This document shows positions 36,663 through 45,045 of a stretch of DNA of 64,000 nucleotides, in pieces. Made by a program: the position numbers and the translations under genes. The notes under the pieces are model-generated. The model saw only the letters and a list, made by a program, of their open reading frames with translations, made no database searches and was not told the DNA's origin. Within the stretch, counting starts at the first letter, position 1. The number at the start of each line of letters is the position of its first letter. Source of the DNA: DATARH01 sp963773625 (GTDB lineage: Bacteria > Pseudomonadota > Alphaproteobacteria > ATCC43930 > CGMCC-115725); NCBI GenBank assembly GCA_963773625.1, contig CAVZCJ010000003.1:124001-188000 (forward strand), read 5' to 3'.

Positions 36663-37748
36663 ATGAACGAGATCAGCCTGTCGCGGCGGAGCGCGATGCT
36701 GGCACTGGCGTCGGCGGCGCTGTTCGGCGCCAGCACCCCGTTCGCCAAGCTGCTGATCGGCGGCGGGGTCGATCCCTGGCTATTGGCCGGGCTGCTCTAT
36801 CTCGGGTCGGGGGTGGGCCTCGGCCTCGTCCATTTGACGCGGCGGCTGCTCGGGGTTGAAGCGGCGGAGGCGCCGCTGCGCCGCGCCGATCTGCCGTGGC
36901 TGGGCCTCATCGTCATGAGCGGCGGCGTGATCGGGCCGGCGCTGCTGATGGTCGGACTGGCAACGAGCTCGGCGTCCTCGGCCTCGCTGCTGCTCAATCT
37001 CGAGGGGCTGGTGACGATGGCCGTCGCCTGGCTCGTGTTCCGCGAGAATGTCGATCGCCGCCTGTTGCTCGGCGCCGCGGCGATCCTGGCGGGCGCGGTG
37101 GTGCTGTCGTGGCAGGGCGGCCCCGGGGGTTTCGGGGTGGGCGGAATGGCGATCGCCGGCGCCTGCGTCGCCTGGGGCATCGACAACAATCTGACGCGCA
37201 AGCTCAGCGGCGGCGACCCGGTGCAGATCTCCGCGATCAAGGGAGCGGTAGCGGGCGTGACGAACCTTGTCCTCGCCCTCGCCGCCGGCGCCGCCCTGCC
37301 GGGGGCCGGCGTTGTCGGCGCCGCGGCGGTGGTTGGGTTTCTGGGATACGGAGTGAGCCTGGTGCTGTTCGTCCTGGCGCTGCGCGGTCTCGGCGCGGCG
37401 CGGACCAGCGCCTATTTCTCGACCGCACCGTTTATCGGAGCGGTGTTGGCGATCCTCATGTTTGGTGAGCCGGTGACGCCGGCGCTCGTGGTAGCCGGTG
37501 CGCTGATGGCCGTCGGTCTTTATCTGCATCTCGCCGAGCGGCACGAGCATTTGCACGCGCACGATGCCATCGAGCACGAACATCGGCACGTCCACGACGA
37601 GCACCATCGGCACGCGCACGATCCGGCGATGCCGGCTGGGGAGCCGCACACCCACCGTCATCGACACTTGCCGATCGTGCACGCCCACCCGCACTATCCC
37701 GACCTGCACCACCGGCACTTGCATCGCCGGGATGGGCACGCCGCCTGA
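36663..37748 (+). CDS. EamA/DMT family permease with histidine-rich C-terminal tail
   Basis: 361 residues with ten predicted helices in two EamA repeats (ALASAALFGASTPFAKLLIG; NVDRRLLLGAAAILAGAVVL; GACVAWGIDNNLTRKLS; FIGAVLAILMFGEPVTPALV). From about residue 296 the protein becomes an extreme histidine-rich tail, with pieces such as HEHLHAHDAIEHEHRHVHDE and HTHRHRHLPIVHAHPHYP. Such tails bind Ni, Co or Zn, so metal export or sensing is likely. The tail is DNA-coded by varied CAC/CAT codons, not a simple repeat. The next gene starts 10 bases later. Confidence 0.88.
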   Translation: MNEISLSRRSAMLALASAALFGASTPFAKLLIGGGVDPWLLAGLLYLGSGVGLGLVHLTRRLLGVEAAEAPLRRADLPWLGLIVMSGGVIGPALLMVGLATSSASSASLLLNLEGLVTMAVAWLVFRENVDRRLLLGAAAILAGAVVLSWQGGPGGFGVGGMAIAGACVAWGIDNNLTRKLSGGDPVQISAIKGAVAGVTNLVLALAAGAALPGAGVVGAAAVVGFLGYGVSLVLFVLALRGLGAARTSAYFSTAPFIGAVLAILMFGEPVTPALVVAGALMAVGLYLHLAERHEHLHAHDAIEHEHRHVHDEHHRHAHDPAMPAGEPHTHRHRHLPIVHAHPHYPDLHHRHLHRRDGHAA

Positions 37749-37758
37749 GGAGCGCACC

Positions 37759-38721
37759 ATGATCAAGAAAGTCGCGGTCGGGATGGGGATCATGGAGTTC
37801 CCGTTTTCCGGGGCGGCCGCCTATTGGCGCTGGGTCGACATGCTGGAAGCGGGCGGGGTCAACTCGCTGTGGCAGACCGACCGGCTGGTCAGTCCGACCC
37901 CGTTTCTCGAATGCATGAGCGTGATGGCGGCGCTCGCCGGCCGCACCCGGCGGCTGAAGTTTGGGGTCAACGTGTTGTCGCTGGCGATGCGCGACGCGGT
38001 GCTGGTGGCGCGGCAATGCGCGACGATCGATTACCTGTCCGAAGGTCGGCTGTTGCCGGCGTTCGGCATCGGCAGCCCGCTCGGCCCTGAATGGACGACG
38101 CTCAACCTCGACACCAAGACCCGCGGTCGCAAGACCGATGAAGGGCTCGAGGTGATCCGCCGGCTGTGGAGCGAGGACAAGGTCGATTTCGAGGGGGTGC
38201 ATTACCACCTCTCGGGCGCGCAGTGCCTGCCGAAGCCGGTGCAGCCCGACCTGCCGATGTGGATCGGCGGCTCGTCCGAGGCGGCGATAAGGCGCACCGC
38301 CAAGTTCGGCACCGGCTGGCAGGCTGGGCCGGAAACGCCGGCGCAAGCGAAGGTGGTGGTCGCGGCGATCCGCAAGGCTGCCATCGCGGAAGGCCGCCAG
38401 ATCGACGACGACCATTACGGCGCCGGCATCCCCTTCCGCTTCGGGCGCGCTGACGAGCCGGGCTTGCGGCCGCTGTTTGACGCCTACCGCAAGCGCACCG
38501 GGCGCGACCCCGAGGATTATTTTGCCATCGGCGACGCCCAGCGATCACCGACAAGATCGGCGAGTTCGTCGCCGCCGGCGTCTCCAAATTCATCCTGCGG
38601 CCCGCGGCCAAGGGCGACGACGACATCATGGCGCAGACCCGCCGCCTGATCGACGAGGTGCTTGCCGCTCGTCGCCGCGCGCTGGCCGAAGCCGGCGAAA
38701 CGGGCCATCGCGGCCGAATGA
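37759..38721 (+). CDS. LLM-class flavin-dependent oxidoreductase (frameshifts near 3' end)
   Basis: About 320 residues. Luciferase-like: VAVGMGIMEFPFSGAAAYWR, VNSLWQTDRLVSPTPFLECM, LKFGVNVLSLAMRDAVLVAR, EGRLLPAFGIGSPLGPEW, KTRGRKTDEGLEVIRRLWSE, LPMWIGGSSEAAIRRTAKFG. The last part, ITDKIGEFVAAGVSKFILRP, is in a different frame (shift near 38541), and a further extra base near 38692 gives the end AKRAIAAE with a TGA overlapping the next ATG. Confidence 0.87.
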
Positions 38722-39401
38722 GCGCACCGCTTTCGGACATCCGAGCTTGCGTCTTCGACGCCTACGGCACCTTGTTCGATTTCGCCTCGGCGGCGGCGAG
38801 CTGCTCCGATGTGCTGGGCGACAAGGCGGCACGGCTGACGGCGCTGTGGCGCGATAAGCAGCTCGCCTATTCCTGGCTGCGCGCGGTGCAGGGCCGGCAT
38901 GAAGATTTCTGGCGGGTCACCGGCGACGCACTCGATTTCGCGATGGAAGCGCTTGGGATTGACGATCCTGGACTGCGCGAGCGGCTGATGGGGGTGTACC
39001 TCAGACTGTCGCCGTTTCCCGAGGTGGGCGACACGCTGCGCCGCCTGTGCGCGGGCGGCATGCGGATGGCGATCCTCTCCAACGGCTCGCCGGCGATGCT
39101 GGCGCCGCTGGTCGAGAACGCGGGGATCGGCGGGTTGCTCGACGCGGTGATCTCGGTCGAGGAGGCCGGGGTCTACAAGCCGCACCCCAAGGTCTACCAG
39201 CTCGCGGTCGACCGGCTCGGCGTGCCGGCGAAGGACATCGCCTTTCTGTCGTCGAACGGCTGGGACGCTTATGCTGCCTCGGCCTTCGGGATGCGCGCGG
39301 TGTGGTGCAACCGCTACAGCCAGCCGCGCGAGCGCCTGCCCGGCGCGCCCGAGCGCGAAATCCGCTCGCTCGCTGAACTGCCGGAGTTGCTCGGTCTGTG
39401 A
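38718..39401 (+). CDS. Haloacid dehalogenase type II (HAD superfamily)
   Basis: 227 residues, intact. Nucleophile aspartate in ACVFDAYGTLFDFASAA near residue 12, RMAILSNGSPAMLAPLV, lysine in VYKPHPKVYQLAVDRLG, and the (S)-2-haloacid dehalogenase hallmark FLSSNGWDAYAASAFGMRAV. Predicted to hydrolyse L-2-haloalkanoic acids or a similar 2-substituted acid. It overlaps the genes on both sides (ATGA and GTGA), so the LLM, HAD and DadA-like genes form one translationally coupled set. Confidence 0.9.
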   Translation: MSAPLSDIRACVFDAYGTLFDFASAAASCSDVLGDKAARLTALWRDKQLAYSWLRAVQGRHEDFWRVTGDALDFAMEALGIDDPGLRERLMGVYLRLSPFPEVGDTLRRLCAGGMRMAILSNGSPAMLAPLVENAGIGGLLDAVISVEEAGVYKPHPKVYQLAVDRLGVPAKDIAFLSSNGWDAYAASAFGMRAVWCNRYSQPRERLPGAPEREIRSLAELPELLGL

Positions 39402-40640
39402 GCGGAATGCAAGCCGATGTCGTCGTGCTCGGCGCCGGGATGGTCGGCGTCTCGGTCGCCGCGCATCTGCAAAAACGCGGCAAGCAGGTGGTGCTGATCG
39501 ACCGGCGGCAGCCGGGTGAGGAAACCTCCTACGGCAACGGCGGGCTGGTTCAGCGTGAGGCGGTGTTTCCGCACCCGTTTCCGCGCGAATTCGCCGAATT
39601 GCGGCGCATCGCGAAGAACCGCTCGGTCGATGTTCACTACCACTTGTCCGGTCTGCCGGGTTTGGCCTGGCCGCTGTTCAGCTACTGGTGGAACTCGGCG
39701 ACGCGGCGCTATGCCGAGATCGCGGCGCAGTGGAGCACGCTGATCGCGACCTGCACCGCCGAGCACAAGGTGCTCGCCGAAGAGGCCGGATCGATCGAGC
39801 TGCTGCGGCCGGTGGGTTTTCTGCGCGCCTTCAACGACGCGGCGACAATGGATGCCGAACTCGTCAAGGCCGAGCGGGCGCGGGCATTTGGGGTCAACTC
39901 CGCCGCGCTCGACCGCACCGCGCTTGGCGCGATGGAGCCGCACCTCGACGGCGGCTTCATCGGCGGGTTGCACTGGACCGACCCCTACGCGGTCAACGAT
40001 CCGCACGCCCTGACGATGAGCTATTTCGCGCTGTTCGAGCGCCTCGGCGGGCATTTCGCCCTCGGCGACGCCACGACACTGGAACATAGCGGCGCAGGCT
40101 GGCGCGTGACCGCGGCTGATGGTTCGACGGTGGAGGCTGGCGAAGTGGTGATTGCGCTCGGCATTTGGTCGAGCGATGTGACCAAGCGCTTTGGTTACAA
40201 GCCACCGCTGTTCGGCAAGCGCGGGTATCACCTTCACTTCGCCCCCAAGGGGAATGCCGGGCTGACCCGTCCTGTCGCGTCGAACGGCTTTCTGCTGGCG
40301 CCGATGCGGCCGGCATCCGGCTGACCACCGGCGTCGAGTTCGCCCGCCCCGCCACACCGCCGACGCCAGTGCAGCTTACCCGAGCGTGCCCATCGCGCGC
40401 CGCATCTTCCCGCTCGGCGAGCCGGTCGAGCCGGCGGCATGGATGGGCGTCCGCCCCTGCACCCCCGACATGATGCCGATCATCGGCCCGATCCCGACCG
40501 AACCCGGCCTGTGGGGCGCGTTCGGCCACGCCCACCAGGGCTTTACGCTCGGTCCGACTACCGGGCGGCTGCTCGCCGAGATGATGACCGGCGACGCGCC
40601 GTTTGTTGATCCCGCGCCGTTCCGCGCCGAGCGGTTTTGA
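39398..40640 (+). CDS. DadA-like FAD-dependent amino acid/glycine oxidoreductase (frameshifts)
   Basis: About 413 residues from a GTG start that overlaps the HAD stop. FAD-binding ADVVVLGAGMVGVSVAAHLQ, then RRQPGEETSYGNGGLVQREA typical of D-amino-acid dehydrogenases, HWTDPYAVNDPHALTMSYFA, VVIALGIWSSDVTKRFGYKP, KRGYHLHFAPKG, and near the end MMPIIGPIPTEPGLWGAFGH and THGQ-like AHQGFTLGPTTGRLLAEMM. Frame changes near 40312 and 40378-40390. Oxidises D-amino acids or N-methyl amino acids at the membrane. Confidence 0.87.
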
Positions 40641-40687
40641 GTAGTGCGGACAGCAATTTATGTCACTTTTTGGCGAGTTGCCCGGCA

Positions 40688-41251
40688 CTACCTAACGCCG
40701 TTCTCGGCCTTATGCCTTGCGAGCGCGAACCACGCGCTGAGTGAGGGGCTGCCACTAGCGTGTCGGTCGAGGGCCTCAAGCACCGGAATGGCCCGCTCGG
40801 GCACTGCATGGAGCAAATGAGCACCGGCAGAAGCCCGCACCGCTGGACTTGGATCGGTTAGCAGATCGAGCAAGGTCGCAGAATTTTCGGGAACAATCGC
40901 TTCAAGCTGTTCAAAGAGTTCATGCGCAGCGCTTGTCGCCGTTTCCGCGGTTTCATGGTCATCTAGTTCATCCTGTGCAATTGCACGCAGTTCGGCGGCG
41001 AATTTAAACGCGGCAATCAGGCTCGCGACGCGATTATCGACACCGTGTGCTATCCGCACCTCCCGCATCCAGGTTTTTAGCTCGCCGAGTGATTTGATTT
41101 TTCGTTGATAAGCCGCCTGTTCCCGCTCGACGAGCTGTCGGAGGATATCGCGCTGCGTGTTGGCGTCGTTCTTTTCATGCGCCACGATGAAGCGCTGAAG
41201 GGTCTCGTGGAGAGCCTGAAGCAACTCAACGTCAATTGCTGCGGTCTTCAT
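40688..41251 (-). CDS. Putative immunity protein with DUF2019-like HEAT end
   Basis: 187 residues. The last third, LLDLLTDPSPAVRASAGAHL and LHAVPERAIPVLEAL, resembles DUF2019 proteins, HEAT-like partners often found after toxin genes. The N-terminal two thirds is charged and helical (HETLQRFIVAHEKNDANTQR). It starts 22 bases after the HNH toxin gene, with GGGAG before the ATG at 41251. DNA here is visibly less GC-rich than its surroundings. A role as antidote to the toxin is inferred from order, size and fold. Confidence 0.65.
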   Translation of the reverse strand: MKTAAIDVELLQALHETLQRFIVAHEKNDANTQRDILRQLVEREQAAYQRKIKSLGELKTWMREVRIAHGVDNRVASLIAAFKFAAELRAIAQDELDDHETAETATSAAHELFEQLEAIVPENSATLLDLLTDPSPAVRASAGAHLLHAVPERAIPVLEALDRHASGSPSLSAWFALARHKAENGVR

Positions 41252-41273
41252 CGATCGCTCCCGGTTTGACAGA

Positions 41274-42083
41274 TTATCTAACGATCCCAAGTTTTCGCAT
41301 AATCTCGACACCTTTCTCCCTCTGAACGGAGAATGGTTGCGATCTGAGCCACTCGCGGAGCGTCAACCCATCTGTCTCGGAAGTAATTGAGCCATATTCG
41401 CCATTAATCGCTTGGTGGAGCAGTGTTGGAATTCGGACAATGTTCTCTGTGTTCTGAAGCTCTCCCGCGGTGATCGCGGTCGCGTTGGGACCGCCTTGCT
41501 CGACAATATGGTGGTATTCATATCCATTACCCGCCGGGCCGAAGCGCTTATCAAGACACGCTGCTACGGGACTTCCCTTGTAGAATTCATCGTATGAAGA
41601 AAATGATTCTAAATCTGTGCCGACCCGGAGATCGTCAAGCGAATAAGGGCCGTTGGCGATAAAATCGAGCGCGACCTTTGTATCGACGTCGAGTTGACGA
41701 AATTCAGCGAACGTCACAGCGAGCTGGCCGACCATGATGACATCGGCAGCTTCGCCCAGCACAGGAATGACGTTGGCTGCCACCTCCAGCGGGAGGCTTA
41801 GCGCCTGAGACAACATCGCACGGATCGCACGCCTTAGCGCGGTGCGATTGATAGCCGTTTCGCCGGCTTCGCGGGTGCTCCCATCTTTAGGACGGAACTT
41901 GCCGCCGAGGCTGCCAGGCGTACCTGCCGGCCAGCCCGGATGAACAGGGTCATCGGGACTTGCTTTGGAAACATCTGGCGCCGAAGCCGGCAAAGGTCCC
42001 AAGACCAAAAACACCGTCGCGGCCACTCCATTCAAAACCGCAATGCCTTTGTTTTGATGTGGGATTTTCGCGAGCTCGAGCAT
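41274..42083 (-). CDS. Putative HNH-type toxin with signal-like N-terminus
   Basis: About 269 residues from ATG 42083 (GGAGA upstream). A hydrophobic N-terminal stretch (GIAVLNGVAATVFLVLGPLP) could be a signal or anchor. Then comes a spacer with HPGWPAGTPGSLGGKFRPKD, a small-residue pre-toxin-like helix (EVAANVIPVLGEAADVIMVG), and a C-terminal nuclease-like domain with EYHHIVEQGGPNATAI, ELQNTENIVRIPTLLHQAIN and LREWLRSQPFSVQ. HHIVEQ and the second histidine match HNH/WHH-type toxins. Lower GC and the downstream DUF2019-like gene support a toxin/immunity module. The target and delivery route are unknown. Confidence 0.68.
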   Translation of the reverse strand: MLELAKIPHQNKGIAVLNGVAATVFLVLGPLPASAPDVSKASPDDPVHPGWPAGTPGSLGGKFRPKDGSTREAGETAINRTALRRAIRAMLSQALSLPLEVAANVIPVLGEAADVIMVGQLAVTFAEFRQLDVDTKVALDFIANGPYSLDDLRVGTDLESFSSYDEFYKGSPVAACLDKRFGPAGNGYEYHHIVEQGGPNATAITAGELQNTENIVRIPTLLHQAINGEYGSITSETDGLTLREWLRSQPFSVQREKGVEIMRKLGIVR

Positions 42084-42147
42084 GGCGGTCTCCGGGCCGG
42101 TAGAGAACATATAGAGAACTTTATCGGCGACGCAAGAGAGCCTAAAA

Positions 42148-42898
42148 CTATGACGCCAGCTTTTTTATCAGCGCCATTGCGGCATGCGGGGCGCGGATTT
42201 TGGCGCCGTTGATGAAATAGACAAAGCAGTCGCGCCCGGCCTTGGCGTGCTCCTGGAATCGCTTGGCGATAGCGGTGAGAGCGTCGGGCGAATAGCCGGT
42301 CGGCTCGCTCTCCTTGCATTCGCGCAGTCGGGCGTAGACGAAATCGGCGGTGACCGCCTCGATCAGCGGCAGTTTTGGGTCCTCGACCTGGGCGATCGCG
42401 GCGCCGTGCTTCTCCATCAATTTGGCGAAGGCGGGGTGGGTGAAGCTCTCGTTGCGGACTTCGAGCACATGGCGCAGCGGGCGGTTGCCGAGGTGCTTGG
42501 GCAGCGCCTCGAGGAAGGCGGCGGTGTTGGCCTCGTCGAATTGCAGGCTCGGCATGAACTGCCAGATGATCGGCCCGAGCTTGGGGCCGAGCTCGGTCAT
42601 GCCGCTGTCGAAGTAAGCGCGCCATGAACGGCGCCGCGGTCGAGAGATCGTTGCGGTAGGTGATGAAGCGCGAGCCCTTGAGCGAGAACATGAAATCGTC
42701 GGGCGCCGCGTCGTGCCAGTTGCGATAGCTCTTCGGCGTTTGCAGCCGGTAGAAGGTGCCGTTGATCTCGATCGCGGTGACGTGGCGGCTGGCATAGGCG
42801 AGCTCGTCGGCCTGCTTCACCTCCTTGGGGTAGAAGGTGCCGCGCCAAGGCGGGAACACCCAGCCGCCGATGCCGACGCGGATTTTTCCTTCGCTCAT
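42148..42898 (-). CDS. DUF72 domain protein (one frameshift)
   Basis: About 250 residues with a TIM-barrel-like fold. Visible: IRVGIGGWVFPPWRGTFYPK at the start, VTAIEINGTFYRLQTPKSYR, FMFSLKGSRFITY, PLRHVLEVRNESFTHPAF, and DCFVYFINGAKIRAPHAAM at the end. One extra base near 42617. Overlaps the bluB stop by ATGA. Biochemical role unknown; some relatives are linked to endonuclease-like or tRNA functions. Confidence 0.88.
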
Positions 42899-43549
42899 CG
42901 CCTCACCACGAAATCATCGGCCGGGCGGCGCGCCTCCCAACCCTCGCGCTGCAAGACCGGCGTATCGTCTTCGGCGGCCGGATAGCCGAGGCAGAAATAG
43001 CCGATCAGCCGCCAGGAAGGCGGCACGTCGAGGATCGCCCGCACCGCCTCGGGGTCGAGGATCGACACCCAGCCCATGCCGATCCCCTCGGCGCGCGCCG
43101 CCAGCCACAGCGTATGCACCGCGGCGACCGCCGAATACTGGACCATCTCGGGCATGGTCGAGACGGCCGAGGCCGCTGCCTTGTTCGGTGCCGGGGTCGG
43201 CGAAGACCGCGAGGTGGCACGGCGCGTCGTCGAGCCCGGCGAGCTTGAGCCGGGCGTATTGAGCGGCGCGGTCCGGGGTCTGCGCGGCGAGCGCGGCCGC
43301 GTTGCAGCGCGCGAAATCGGCGCGGATCGCGGCGCGGCGTTCCGGCGCGTCGACCAGCACAAAGCGCCAAGGCTGGCTCAAGCCCACCGATGGCGCCAGG
43401 CAAGCGGTCTCGATCAACCGCTCGACCGCGCCCGCGGGCAGGGGATCGCGGCGGAAACGGCGCACATCACGACGCCACGCCAGCAGCTCGCGGAGCCGGG
43501 CGCGGAAGCCTTCGTCGAACTGGGGAGCGCCCTGGGGAGGAGACGACAT
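42895..43549 (-). CDS. bluB: 5,6-dimethylbenzimidazole synthase (one frameshift)
   Basis: About 217 residues. Cannibalises FMNH2 with oxygen to make the lower ligand of vitamin B12. Signature sequence: RDVRRFRRDPLPAGAVERLI, CLAPSVGLSQPWRFVLVD, LDDAPCHLAVFADP, MPEMVQYSAVAAVHTLWLAA, GIGMGWVSILDPEAVRAILD, and YFCLGYPAAEDDTPVLQREG. One extra base near 43190. No other cobalamin gene is adjacent except possibly the phosphatase at 48521. No cobalamin riboswitch is evident upstream. Confidence 0.92.
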
Positions 43550-43651
43550 GGCTTTCCCTACGCGCCGGGGCGGCGCGGCGCAACGGCGATCCGGAGATGA
43601 TGCAACCGGAGGGTGAAGTATCCGAACAAAATTGCGGCTGAGCAGGCTGAC

Positions 43652-43805
43652 ACCTCCTGTTTTTTGAAGAAAAATAACAGGAGGTTTGCCCCCGGAAAGC
43701 GGCAGAAATGCTCGCGGTTCGCCGATAGAGTGGGCGAGATAACAGGTGGCTGAAACAGGTTGCGAACAGGTGGGCGCGGGATGAGAAGTCGAAAACAGGA
43801 GGTTG
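43652..43805. repeat. Cluster of AACAGG-type repeats in the bluB/cupin intergenic region
   Basis: The 455-base gap 43550-44004 carries no credible gene. It holds five direct copies of AACAGG followed by A/T, G/T, G at 43676, 43741, 43754, 43765 and 43794. One inverted copy, ACCTCCTGTT at 43652, pairs with the first to make a 10-bp-arm palindrome around a 14-base A/T-rich centre. Spacings of 13, 11 and 29 bases suggest binding sites on similar helix faces. Probably an operator region for bluB (minus) or the cupin (plus). Confidence 0.6.
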
Positions 43806-44004
43806 TGCGGTGTGCGCGTCGTGCATCGCATCGATCGGCTGACGATCATGGGACGATAGCGAGGCTGTCACATAAATTTGGCTTTTTTAGCGACGCCGCC
43901 GGTGCAGCGGTCCGGCTGCGATTGCGCCACGCCGCCGGTGGCGCCTATGCTGACGGCGTCATATTCGGGCGGCACGAGCGCCGCGTTCATCCCAGGAGGA
44001 AGCC

Positions 44005-44427
44005 ATGCCAGTGAAAGCAGGAGTCATTCGCGCCGGCGCGCGTCAAACCAGGCGGGGAGCCGCGGAAACCTTTACCGGCGTCGTGTTCCAGGATCCGGTG
44101 GTCGTCGCCGAGGCGCCGTCGCGCATGGGCGGATCGGTCGTCAGCTTTACGCCCGGTGCGCGGACCGCGTGGCACAGCCACCCGGTCGGGCAGACGCTCT
44201 ATTGCCTGTCGGGCATCGGCCGCATCTGCTTCAAGGGCGAGAAGCCGCAGGTACTGAACCCAGGCGACGTCGTCAACATCCCGCCCGATACGCTGCATTG
44301 GCACGGCGCCTCGCCGGATCGCCTCTTCGCGCATCTGGCGCTGTCGGAAGCCGGCGAGCAGGGCCAGGGCACGTCCTGGGGCACGCACGTCACCGACGCC
44401 GAATACGCCGAGCCGGCGACGAACTAG
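44005..44427 (+). CDS. Cupin domain protein
   Basis: 140 residues, intact. Cupin motif 1 in RTAWHSHPVGQTLYCLSGIG with two histidines, motif 2 in DVVNIPPDTLHWHGASPD. The whole protein matches the family that includes manganese-dependent mandelonitrile-lyase-like and carboxymuconolactone-associated cupins. AGGAGG is placed eight bases before the ATG. A strong terminator follows at 44451. Stands alone; substrate unknown. Confidence 0.88.
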   Translation: MPVKAGVIRAGARQTRRGAAETFTGVVFQDPVVVAEAPSRMGGSVVSFTPGARTAWHSHPVGQTLYCLSGIGRICFKGEKPQVLNPGDVVNIPPDTLHWHGASPDRLFAHLALSEAGEQGQGTSWGTHVTDAEYAEPATN

Positions 44428-44450
44428 CCGGCACATAGACGGGCAATTAG

Positions 44451-44485
44451 ACCGGGCCGGGAGAGCCAGTCTCCCGGCCCGGTTT
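44451..44485 (+). terminator. Strong hairpin terminator between convergent genes
   Basis: A perfect 14-bp stem, ACCGGGCCGGGAGA (44451-44464) with TCTCCCGGCCCGGT (44470-44483), loop GCCAG, followed by a short T-run. It lies between the cupin and the convergent SnoaL-like gene and could serve both directions, though the T-run is weak. Confidence 0.8.
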
Positions 44486-44489
44486 CGCG

Positions 44490-44939
44490 TCAGGCCGCTT
44501 TCAGAATCCCAAGCTGGGTCAGCGCGGTGACGCCGTCGTCGAGGCCGATTTCCTCGGCGATCCTGCCGTTCTCGACCCGCAGCACCGTGGTCCCGGTGAA
44601 GCGCATCTTGCGGCCCGAGGCCGCCGGCAGCGCGCCGGCGAGAAAATCGCCGAATGCCGGTCCGGTATGCGTGCCGCCGCCTTCCCAGCGGCCGACGACA
44701 TAATCGCCCTCGGCGATCAGGTCGGCCGCACCCCAGAAGTTGAGGTCGGGGAAGGCCTCGCGGAACCCCATCATGAAGCTCCGAACGTCCTCGCGGCCGC
44801 GGCGCGGCGCATGCAGCGAATATTGCAAAAGCATGTTCGGCGCGGCGAGCTCGTCAATGATCCCGGGGTTCCAGGGATTGGCCCAGAAGCCCTCGAACCA
44901 GCGGCCGACAATGGCCTTGTTTTCGGTTTCGCGCGACAT
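44490..44939 (-). CDS. SnoaL/NTF2-like polyketide-cyclase-type protein
   Basis: 149 residues, a single NTF2-like fold: NKAIVGRWFEGFWANPWNPG, EDVRSFMMGFREAFPDLNFW, IAEGDYVVGRWEGGGTHTGP, FTGTTVLRVENGRIAEEIGL. These ester-cyclase-like proteins bind small hydrophobic substrates or serve as uncharacterised hydrolases. The ATG at 44939 is preceded by GAGGG about 9 bases upstream. About 100 bases lie between it and the HAD gene on the same strand. Confidence 0.85.
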   Translation of the reverse strand: MSRETENKAIVGRWFEGFWANPWNPGIIDELAAPNMLLQYSLHAPRRGREDVRSFMMGFREAFPDLNFWGAADLIAEGDYVVGRWEGGGTHTGPAFGDFLAGALPAASGRKMRFTGTTVLRVENGRIAEEIGLDDGVTALTQLGILKAA

Positions 44940-45045
44940 GTGATCGACCCTCTCAATGTGGATGAAGGCGTGTTCGCCTTTCGACGGGCACAGCTCTATC
45001 GCGCGGGCCGGAGGAACAGATATCCGCTTCTTGCGCTTCGATTCG

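Noticed and set aside
38628..39401. Fusion of the LLM enzyme end with the HAD domain in one frame
   Set aside because: The open frame runs through, but a normal ATG/TGA overlap at 38718-38721 and a one-base shift explain it; no linker or family precedent for a fusion.
43652..43805. AACAGG repeats as a CRISPR array
   Set aside because: Units are about 9-10 bases, unevenly spaced, with no constant spacer length and no cas genes.
43550..43900. Possible cobalamin riboswitch upstream of bluB
   Set aside because: No B12 box or conserved core could be found on the minus strand; the AACAGG-type repeats do not match it.
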